DNA of 64,000 nucleotides from Site-B1 sp963722665. GTDB taxonomy: Bacteria; Bacteroidota; Bacteroidia; Flavobacteriales; Flavobacteriaceae. The notes below the pieces were generated by a model. That model ran no database searches, was not told where the DNA came from, and saw only the letters and a list, made by a program, of their open reading frames with translations. Of the stretch, positions 17,831-24,899 are shown piece by piece (the first letter of the stretch is position 1; every line of letters starts with the position of its first letter). The stretch is from positions 1 to 64,000 of the forward strand of contig CAVRNW010000037.1 in NCBI GenBank assembly GCA_963722665.1. Direction: 5' to 3'. Position numbers and translations under genes: made by a program.

Positions 17831-18479
17831 TTGGTAAAGACCTAAAGGTATAGCCTCGTTTACTGAAATGTTCCAAGACCTTAGGTAACGTATATTTCAT
17901 GTTTTTTTCCGCTTTCAGACTATCATGAAATACTATTATGCTTCCGGCAGCTGCATTCGAAATGACATTTTTCACGCATTGTTCCTTTGAAACTTCCTGA
18001 TCCCAGTCAAACGATAAGACATTCCACATGATCACTTGATAACCAAGATCATTCAGTGCTTTTCCTTGTTTTGGTCTTATCTGGCCATATGGAGGACGAA
18101 AGAGGGTTTTGATACCAGATTGATGATCAACGATTTGAGAATCAATGACTTTTTGAGCATTCCTGATATTAGACAAATAGTTTTTTGTTGAGGTTCTCCA
18201 TCCTTTTATATGATCAAATGTGTGATTACCTATTGTATGACCATGGTCAAAAATGTTTTTAAAGAGTTCGGGATGTTGTGCTATGTTTTTACCGATACAA
18301 AAAAAAGTAGCCTTTGCATTATGTTGATTCAAAACATCTAGAATCCAGTTGGTAATTTCAAGAGTTGGACCATCGTCAAAGGTCAGGTAAAGTACTTTAC
18401 TTTTATTAGGCATTTCCCAAATATAGTTCGGAAACATTTTTTTGGCTACTAACGGTGCCTTTACTGGAGTAATGTTCAT
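17811..18479 (-). CDS. Polysaccharide deacetylase (NodB/CE4 family)
   Basis: 222 residues. CE4 motifs are present: LYLTFDDGPTLEI (catalytic Asp and metal Asp), HTIGNHTFDH (HxxxH metal ligands), TLFRPPYGQIRP. It removes N- or O-acetyl groups from glycans such as peptidoglycan or surface polysaccharide. No clear signal peptide. It starts nine bases after the stop of the GT117 gene, so the two form an operon. Confidence 0.94.
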   Translation of the reverse strand: MNITPVKAPLVAKKMFPNYIWEMPNKSKVLYLTFDDGPTLEITNWILDVLNQHNAKATFFCIGKNIAQHPELFKNIFDHGHTIGNHTFDHIKGWRTSTKNYLSNIRNAQKVIDSQIVDHQSGIKTLFRPPYGQIRPKQGKALNDLGYQVIMWNVLSFDWDQEVSKEQCVKNVISNAAAGSIIVFHDSLKAEKNMKYTLPKVLEHFSKRGYTFRSLPTKYIPE

Positions 18480-18488
18480 GCCTTATTG

Positions 18489-21400
18489 TTAATCCGGAAT
18501 TATTAAATTGGAATCTGATTGAATATCTGCATCCTCTTTAACATCATCTCTGGAAGAACCTTCATAAAAATGGCGGAACAGCTCCAGATAATTCCCAAAT
18601 ATCTCATTTTCAGTTTGAGCGAAATCTTTGTCATAATTAGACAGCACATCGACCAAACTTTTGTATCGTTCAATATCAAGATAAATATTTTCAAAATTTC
18701 GTTCTTGATTCTCAATTTTTAATGATGAATAATATAGGAGGTTCTCCTGATATTTTTGAGCCACTTGCTTAAACAGATCTTGCGCCTTTTCCTTACTGCC
18801 AACCTCATAATAAGCGCCAATGTAAGGCTCTAATAAAGTGTAATATCCAAAATATTCAACCGGCATGTTTTCCATGGCCAAATCTGCAATTTCTTCTGCT
18901 TTGTCCAATTGATCTTCCCTTATTAATTGCTCTATTAATCTCGCCAGATTGCCTCGGTATGAAATGGAATTTTTTCTGGTTTCAGGATCATGATATATAT
19001 TCGGACTTCCGCTATTTCCCCAATCCCACTTCATGACCATATCATACATAAGATCAGTATCTACTCGTCCCATATCAAATGGATTAGCCCTATTAACCGG
19101 AGTTCTGATAGGAACCAGCTTATAGCACATGCCATCTAACTGCAGATAATCCTTCATCCAGATATAGTCATCGTCACCATAGCTGCCTCCTGTAAAATAT
19201 ATTGGTCGCTTCCAGTTATTATTTGCAATGACATCCAGCATTAACAATCGGTTCTTATATAAAGCACTTTCCTTGATCCTTATGTCTATATAAGGAACTA
19301 TTAAAGAAGAATCTTTTTCTTTTACAACGCCTTGTCTTATTACCGTTTCTTTGTCAACCGGAATTCTAACATTCTCAGTTGGAAAATAGTTGGAGTTTAA
19401 ATACTGACTTGGATATTGGCTTATATCATCACCACTTCGTTGAAGTAAATATTTGATTTTAGTCTTTGGGTTATCACTTTCTACAAAATTCAAGAAATCT
19501 TTGATCAGGATCGTATCTGAAGAAATAGGATTTTTAACAATATATTCTCTTGAACCATATTTGTATTTATCATGTGTTAACTGCGAAGGTATCGGATCAC
19601 TTTCATAGGCCCTGCGCTTCATTTGATCAATGTACCAATCTGTTTGAAATAAACTGGTATTTACTACTCTTACGTCGGTTCTATATCCTTCAATTTCTTG
19701 AGCATACCATAGTGCAAACGTATCATTGTCACCTATTGAAAATAATATGGCATTTTCTGCGCAGGAGTCCAGATATTTTTTAGCCATCGACCTTGCTGTA
19801 TATTTATCAGATCGGTCATGATCGTCCCAATTATTTGCAACAAGTATTCCGGGAACCAGTATTAAACATGCAATTGTTACTATTGGGACGGTAAGTTTAG
19901 GTGAAAGATATTTTTTAACCGCATTATAAATGGCAAAGACCCCAAATCCAATCCAGATTGCAAATACATAATATGAACCAACTACTGAATAATCCCGTTC
20001 TCTTGGCTCAAATGGTCTTACATTGGTATAGACCTGGATTGCCACACCTGTGAATAAAAAGAATACCAGTAAAACCCAAAACAGATTTTTGTCCCTGTTA
20101 AACAAAAAGAATAAACCAATTAACCCCAATATTAAGGGTAAGAAGTAATAAGTATTTCTTGCTTTATTATTTTTTATATCGCTGGGCAGATTATCTTGCG
20201 ACTGACCTAAATGCAATTCATCTATAAATTTAATTCCACTTATCCAGTTACCATGATTATCATATTTTCCTTGAATATCATCCTGTCTGCCCGTGAAATT
20301 CCACATGAAATAACGCCAGTACATATACCCTAATTGATATTCAAGCAGATATGCAATATTGCTGGCTAGTGATGGCTTTTCAACATCTAAGTATTCCCGG
20401 AACTGGATTAAGAACTTGTTATAGTCTTCATAATCTACATTCCCTCTGGTAATGTCATTTTTGAATTGAGCTATTGATGTCCGTAATTCATTTTCCATCT
20501 GATATTCAGGTTTTAGCTTAAAATCTAAAAATCCTGTGAACATCATATAATTCTCAGCATGTTCAGTACTCCACATTCTTGGCAGTATGGATCGATGTGC
20601 CGAATTGGAATTTTGATTGGCCTTTTTCCAATCGTTCACAATAACATATTCTCCCTTTTTATAGTCTTTTTCATATTTTGGCTTAGCATCTACATAACGT
20701 TCATCCGGGTCGTCATCTAAACCGGAATATTGATCTGTAAACTGAGGGCCATAAAATAAATGCGTTTCCGGATATTGCTCTAGATTATAATACGCCAGCA
20801 GTTCTCTGGCACTGGACGGATTATTCTCATTGATAACTACGTTTGCATTTGCACGTATTGGAAGAAGCATCCATGAAGAGAATCCTATAAAAATGAACAT
20901 CAAACATAGTATAAGTGTATTGAAATGTTTCATTCCTTTCTCTTGGGTATATTTTAATCCAAAATAAAAGGCTGCAATTAAAATTATACCGGCAATAATA
21001 GATCCTGAATTGAATGGTAAACCAATGGAGTTTACGAAGAACAATTCTGAAGCACTAAAGAACTTTAATGAACTTGGTAATAATAGTTTAAAAATAAACA
21101 ACAGTATTGCAACCGAAATAACATTAGCCAGAATAAAGTTTTTTAAAGTAATCTCTTTGTAATTCTTAAAGTAGTATATCAAACCAATTGCAGGAATAGT
21201 TAATAAGCCCATAAAATGAACTCCAAAAGATAATCCGATTACAAATGCAATTAGAACCAACCATTTATTTCCTCTTGGGTTATCCATATCTGTTTCCCAC
21301 CGTAATCCTAAATAAAAAAGAATGGCCATAATTAGGGTTGCCATGGCATAGACTTCTGTTTCAACAGCATTGAACCAAAAAGAATCTGTAAAAGCGAATG

Positions 21401-21791
21401 CCAAACTCCCAACTAAAGCACTACCTAATATTGCATTGGCTTTATGATCAGAAAGCTCTTTGCCATTTGAGACAATTTTTTTTAACAATAAGGTAATGGT
21501 CCAAAACATAAACAAAATTGTAAATGCACTGGCAAAGGCACTCATCATATTTAACATCATACCAATCTGAGAAGGATCAGTTGCGAAAGTTGAGAAAAAA
21601 GCACCAAACATTTGAAACAAAGGTGCTCCCGGAGGATGACCAACTTGTAGTTTTGAAGATGTTAGAATATATTCACCGGCGTCCCAAAAGCTTACTGTAG
21701 GCTCTACTGTTAAACCATATGTGATTAGAGAAACTAAAAAAACGAACCAACCTAAAATTCTATTCCATTTTTTAAAGTTACTTGAAGACAT
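18489..21791 (-). CDS. GT117 / DUF2723 family multi-spanning membrane glycosyltransferase-like protein
   Basis: 1100 residues. The N-terminal DUF2723 region has the family signature PTVSFWDAGEYILTSSKLQV and GHPPGAPLFQM in the first luminal loop, resembling protein O-mannosyltransferases, followed by about a dozen membrane helices to ~residue 640. A large periplasmic part follows (ENAILFSIGDNDTFALWYAQ) and ends in TPR-like helices (~960-1070). A role in glycosylating secreted proteins or envelope glycans is likely from the fold, but the acceptor is not known. Upstream member of an operon with the deacetylase. Confidence 0.92.
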   Translation of the reverse strand: MSSSNFKKWNRILGWFVFLVSLITYGLTVEPTVSFWDAGEYILTSSKLQVGHPPGAPLFQMFGAFFSTFATDPSQIGMMLNMMSAFASAFTILFMFWTITLLLKKIVSNGKELSDHKANAILGSALVGSLAFAFTDSFWFNAVETEVYAMATLIMAILFYLGLRWETDMDNPRGNKWLVLIAFVIGLSFGVHFMGLLTIPAIGLIYYFKNYKEITLKNFILANVISVAILLFIFKLLLPSSLKFFSASELFFVNSIGLPFNSGSIIAGIILIAAFYFGLKYTQEKGMKHFNTLILCLMFIFIGFSSWMLLPIRANANVVINENNPSSARELLAYYNLEQYPETHLFYGPQFTDQYSGLDDDPDERYVDAKPKYEKDYKKGEYVIVNDWKKANQNSNSAHRSILPRMWSTEHAENYMMFTGFLDFKLKPEYQMENELRTSIAQFKNDITRGNVDYEDYNKFLIQFREYLDVEKPSLASNIAYLLEYQLGYMYWRYFMWNFTGRQDDIQGKYDNHGNWISGIKFIDELHLGQSQDNLPSDIKNNKARNTYYFLPLILGLIGLFFLFNRDKNLFWVLLVFFLFTGVAIQVYTNVRPFEPRERDYSVVGSYYVFAIWIGFGVFAIYNAVKKYLSPKLTVPIVTIACLILVPGILVANNWDDHDRSDKYTARSMAKKYLDSCAENAILFSIGDNDTFALWYAQEIEGYRTDVRVVNTSLFQTDWYIDQMKRRAYESDPIPSQLTHDKYKYGSREYIVKNPISSDTILIKDFLNFVESDNPKTKIKYLLQRSGDDISQYPSQYLNSNYFPTENVRIPVDKETVIRQGVVKEKDSSLIVPYIDIRIKESALYKNRLLMLDVIANNNWKRPIYFTGGSYGDDDYIWMKDYLQLDGMCYKLVPIRTPVNRANPFDMGRVDTDLMYDMVMKWDWGNSGSPNIYHDPETRKNSISYRGNLARLIEQLIREDQLDKAEEIADLAMENMPVEYFGYYTLLEPYIGAYYEVGSKEKAQDLFKQVAQKYQENLLYYSSLKIENQERNFENIYLDIERYKSLVDVLSNYDKDFAQTENEIFGNYLELFRHFYEGSSRDDVKEDADIQSDSNLIIPD

Positions 21792-21894
21792 AAATTGAAA
21801 TTTTATTAACGCTGCGAATTTAATAATAAATAGTAAACCGAATTAGATATTTTAAGTAAACCTTATGTTTTTCATCGTTTTTGTACTAAAAATA

Positions 21895-21925
21895 TTTGTG
21901 CAAGTAAAACTTTGTTCTAAATTTG
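21895..21925 (+). promoter_or_regulatory. Promoter of tRNA-Gln
   Basis: TTTG at 21895-21898, 19-base spacer, then TAAATTTG at 21918-21925. This is close to the Bacteroidota consensus and places the start ~10 bases before the tRNA. Confidence 0.7.
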
Positions 21926-21943
21926 CACACTCATTTACAGGAA

Positions 21944-22016
21944 TGGCCTATGGTGTAACTGGCAACACGTCTGGTTTTGGTCCAGAAGAGTCTAGGTTCG
22001 AGCCCTAGTAGGCCAA
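21944..22016 (+). tRNA. tRNA-Gln (anticodon TTG)
   Basis: Cloverleaf seen directly: acceptor TGGCCTA/TAGGCCA, D arm GTG...CAC, anticodon stem TCTGG/CCAGA with loop TTTTGGT (anticodon TTG at 21977-21979), T stem CTAGG/CCTAG with loop TTCGAGC. The CCA end is not encoded. Confidence 0.97.
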
Positions 22017-22029
22017 CATAATTGAAACT

Positions 22030-22059
22030 CCTAATCGTATTAACGGTTAGGATTTTTTT
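22030..22059 (+). terminator. Intrinsic terminator after tRNA-Gln
   Basis: Nine-pair stem CCTAATCGT/ACGGTTAGG (one G-T pair) with loop ATTA, followed by A and T7. Confidence 0.85.
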
Positions 22060-22084
22060 ATGGGGTTAAACATGTAGTGGGCGA

Positions 22085-22112
22085 GAAGTTTATACTGAGC
22101 GCAGTCGAAGTG
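22085..22112. repeat. Dispersed palindromic repeat R3, partial
   Basis: AAGTTTATACTGAGCGCAGT followed by CGAAGTGAG shares the GAGCGCAGTCGA core with R1. Only one arm is present and it runs straight into the tRNA remnant. Confidence 0.6.
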
Positions 22113-22130
22113 AGCCTTAGTAGGCCAACA
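22112..22130 (+). other. Duplicated 3' end of tRNA-Gln
   Basis: GAGCCTTAGTAGGCCAACA repeats the tRNA 3' end at 22000-22018 with one mismatch, 112 bases downstream. Either an attachment-site-like scar or the relic of a second tRNA copy. Confidence 0.7.
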
Positions 22131-22161
22131 AAAAACATCATTAAAACTAATGAGGTTTTTT
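22131..22161. terminator. Bidirectional terminator-like hairpin
   Basis: AAACATCATTA/TAATGAGGTTT stem with one mismatch and loop AAAC, with A-run and T-run on either side. It sits between the tRNA region and the convergent universal stress gene. Confidence 0.65.
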
Positions 22162-22176
22162 AATTTATGATCTGGA

Positions 22177-23001
22177 TTAAATTTTGAAAGTTATAACCGG
22201 TCTATTAGAATGATTGACAAGGTCTTCACTTATGCTGCCATTGAAAAAATGGGCCACACCTTGACGGCCATGAGTGCTTATTCCTATGAGATCGGCCTTA
22301 ATGGTTTTTGAGAAATTCAAAATCCCTTTTTCAACAGTTACATCATTGTATATATTAAAAGATCTATTTTTATAGTGGGTGCCTTTAATAAAGTCATTCA
22401 TTGCTTTTTTAGCTTCAGTGGTTGTTATAAAATTTCCTGCTGTATTAACCAATAGTAAATGTAATTTCGAACCCCATATTTTTGCAAAATCTGCTGCTTG
22501 CTTATATGTCCCCTTATTATCATTTTTAAAATCGGAAGCAAATACAAAATCATTTACTTTAAACTCTGCATGATCATTTTTAATCACCAAAACGGGAACT
22601 TTAGAAGTTCTTACTACTTTTTCGGTGTTTGACCCAATGAACATTTCTTTAATACCACTGGTTCCATGGGATCCCATAATGATTAGATCAATTTTATTTT
22701 CCTCACAATAACTGGATACACCATCTGAGGTTTCATTGAATTTTATATTCTCATAAATTTCCAATTCATCCAGATAGTCCTTGTCTGTAGCTTCTTCAAA
22801 CTTTTGGTGTGCAATTTTCATAAAAAATACAGCCTCAGGCAACTCACTATAATTACTGGTAGCAATAATTTGATGCATAGGTAATTCTACCATATGAAGC
22901 ATATGGACTTCACTATTATGTTTCTTTGCAATTTGAGCGGCAACTTTTAGCGCATATTCTGCTTGTTGGGAGAAATCTGTAGGGACCAATATTTTTTTCA
23001 T
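22177..23001 (-). CDS. Tandem universal stress protein (UspA family)
   Basis: 274 residues made of two Usp domains (~1-143 and ~150-274). The first ends with the ATP-binding pattern GSHGTSGIKEMFIGSNTEKV; the second has ISTHGRQGVAHFFNGSISED. N-terminus MKKILVPTDFSQQAEYAL is typical. Cytoplasmic nucleotide-binding stress proteins of unknown precise activity. Transcribed alone, divergent from rimP. Confidence 0.95.
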   Translation of the reverse strand: MKKILVPTDFSQQAEYALKVAAQIAKKHNSEVHMLHMVELPMHQIIATSNYSELPEAVFFMKIAHQKFEEATDKDYLDELEIYENIKFNETSDGVSSYCEENKIDLIIMGSHGTSGIKEMFIGSNTEKVVRTSKVPVLVIKNDHAEFKVNDFVFASDFKNDNKGTYKQAADFAKIWGSKLHLLLVNTAGNFITTTEAKKAMNDFIKGTHYKNRSFNIYNDVTVEKGILNFSKTIKADLIGISTHGRQGVAHFFNGSISEDLVNHSNRPVITFKI

Positions 23002-23095
23002 ATTAAAAAGAATTCAGTTAGTGTAAGGTTTATTCTCAATAAAATTAGCAATAAAAAATGATTTAATTATTGTAATTAAAATAAATTAAATATTG

Positions 23096-23103
23096 TATAT
23101 TTG
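23096..23103 (+). promoter_or_regulatory. Promoter -7 box of rimP-nusA-infB
   Basis: TATATTTG matches TAnnTTTG, with a TTG at 23070-23072 upstream. The predicted transcript has a ~55-base leader containing the hairpin at 23130-23155. Confidence 0.65.
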
Positions 23104-23129
23104 CACCGTTGTAAGGAAAAAGAGAAGGC

Positions 23130-23155
23130 GAGGGGACATAAAGTCCCCTCTTTTT
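23130..23155 (+). promoter_or_regulatory. Terminator-like hairpin in the rimP-nusA-infB leader (possible attenuator)
   Basis: Perfect eight-pair stem GAGGGGAC/GTCCCCTC with loop ATAAA, followed by T5. It lies downstream of the promoter and ends ten bases before the rimP ATG, so it can terminate the operon transcript before any gene or hide the start site. Confidence 0.75.
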
Positions 23156-23164
23156 ATACTAAAA

Positions 23165-23626
23165 ATGTTAGAAGAAAAAGTCAAAGATTTGCTTGAAAAA
23201 GCACTTAAAGAAAGGTCTGATTTATTTCTTATTGATCTCTCGATTTTAGATGATAACCAGATAAGGGTAGTAATTGATGGCGATAAGGGAGTGCTTGTTG
23301 AGGATTGTATTTTTATCAGTCGGGCCATCGAGCATAATCTGGATAGAGAAGAAGAGGATTTTTCTCTTGAAGTAACTTCTGCTGGGGCGTCAACTCCATT
23401 ACAACATGTAAGACAGTATAAAAAAAATATTGGCAGGTATCTACAGGTTAAGACCTCCTCTGAAGAATTTGAGGGAAAGTTAATTCAAGCAGATCAGGAA
23501 GGAATAACCATAGAATGGAAAACCAGAGAACCAAAGCCGGTTGGCAAAGGAAAAATAACTGTACAAAAACAAAAAAAAATCTTGTATAGTGATATTTTAA
23601 AAGCAATAGTGATGATTAAATTTTAA
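23165..23626 (+). CDS. rimP: Ribosome maturation factor RimP
   Basis: 153 residues from ATG (MLEEKVKDLLEKALKER). The frame is open back to 23093 but that would run through the leader hairpin. RimP N-domain (LFLIDLSILDDNQIRVVIDG, DCIFISRAIE) and the signature SLEVTSAGASTPLQHVRQYKK are visible, with an SH3-like C-terminus. It assists 30S subunit assembly. First gene of the conserved rimP-nusA-infB operon; 12 bases separate it from nusA. Confidence 0.96.
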   Translation: MLEEKVKDLLEKALKERSDLFLIDLSILDDNQIRVVIDGDKGVLVEDCIFISRAIEHNLDREEEDFSLEVTSAGASTPLQHVRQYKKNIGRYLQVKTSSEEFEGKLIQADQEGITIEWKTREPKPVGKGKITVQKQKKILYSDILKAIVMIKF

Positions 23627-23638
23627 TTCAAATATGTA

Positions 23639-24871
23639 ATGGAAAATCTTGCGTTAATTGAATCTTTTTCAGAATTTAAGGACGATAAATTGATCGATCG
23701 TGTGACCTTAATGGCAATACTAGAAGATGTTTTTAGAAATGCCCTAAAAAAGAAATTTGGAGATGATGATAATTTTGATATTATAATAAACCCGGATAAA
23801 GGCGATTTAGAGATATGGAGAAACCGTGTGGTTGTTGCCGATGGAGAAGTGGAAGAGCCAAATCAGGAGATCTCACTTTCTGAAGCACGAAAAATAGAAC
23901 CGGATTTTGAAGTAGGAGAAGATGTGTCAGAAGAGGTAAAATTGATAGATCTGGGTCGTAGAGCAATATTGGCCTTAAGACAAAATTTGATTTCTAAAAT
24001 ACACGAACACGACAACACCAATATTTACAAACAGTTTAAAGATCTAATTGGGGAAATTTACACCGCTGAAGTGCATCACATTCGTCATAGAGCAGTGATC
24101 CTGTTAGATGATGACGGCAATGAAATTATTCTTCCTAAAGAAAAACAAATTCCGACAGATTTCTTCAGAAAAGGAGAAAACGTTCGTGGAATTATAGAAA
24201 GCGTTGAGCTTAAAGGAAATAAGCCTTCCATAATTATGTCAAGAGCTGCTCCTGCTTTTTTAGAAAAGCTGTTTGAGCAAGAAATACCTGAAGTTTTTGA
24301 TGGATTGATAACTATTAAAAATGTAGTTAGAATTCCTGGTGAAAAAGCGAAGGTTGCTGTAGATTCATATGATGACAGAATTGATCCGGTTGGGGCTTGT
24401 GTAGGTATGAAAGGATCTAGAATTCATGGTATAGTTCGTGAATTGGGGAATGAAAACATCGATGTTATAAATTATACAAATAACTTGCAGTTATATATAA
24501 CAAGAGCATTGAGCCCGGCACGAGTGACCTCAATAAAATTAGATGAAGAAAATAAACGTGCAGAGGTAATTTTAAAACCGGAAGAAGTAAGTAAAGCTAT
24601 TGGTAGAGGAGGACATAACATTCGTCTTGCAGGACAATTGACAGGATATGAAATTGATGTGTTCAGAGAAGGAGCAGAGGAAGATGTTGAATTAACAGAA
24701 TTCTCTGATGAAATAGAAGGATGGGTTATAAACGAGTTGAAAAAAGCTGGCTTAGACACTGCTAAAAGTGTTCTTGAACAGGAATTAGAAGATCTGGTAA
24801 AGAGAACCGATCTTGAAGAGGAAACAATCAACGATGTTCTGAGAATTCTAAAAGAAGAATTTGAAAAATAA
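23639..24871 (+). CDS. nusA: Transcription termination/antitermination factor NusA
   Basis: 410 residues: N-terminal RNA polymerase-binding domain (LIESFSEFKDDKLIDR), S1 domain ~130-195 (IYTAEVHHIRHRAVILLDDD), KH1 (DPVGACVGMKGSRIHGIVRE) and KH2 (AIGRGGHNIRLAGQLTGYEI). The long acidic repeats of E. coli NusA are absent, as usual outside proteobacteria. NusA promotes pausing and hairpin-dependent termination; its operon carries a terminator-like leader, consistent with autoregulation. Confidence 0.97.
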   Translation: MENLALIESFSEFKDDKLIDRVTLMAILEDVFRNALKKKFGDDDNFDIIINPDKGDLEIWRNRVVVADGEVEEPNQEISLSEARKIEPDFEVGEDVSEEVKLIDLGRRAILALRQNLISKIHEHDNTNIYKQFKDLIGEIYTAEVHHIRHRAVILLDDDGNEIILPKEKQIPTDFFRKGENVRGIIESVELKGNKPSIIMSRAAPAFLEKLFEQEIPEVFDGLITIKNVVRIPGEKAKVAVDSYDDRIDPVGACVGMKGSRIHGIVRELGNENIDVINYTNNLQLYITRALSPARVTSIKLDEENKRAEVILKPEEVSKAIGRGGHNIRLAGQLTGYEIDVFREGAEEDVELTEFSDEIEGWVINELKKAGLDTAKSVLEQELEDLVKRTDLEEETINDVLRILKEEFEK

Positions 24872-24899
24872 GATATTTAAGTTACATTAAAGGCAATTT

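Noticed and set aside
23093..23164. Upstream start for RimP
   Set aside because: The added residues are the translated promoter and leader hairpin, not RimP sequence.
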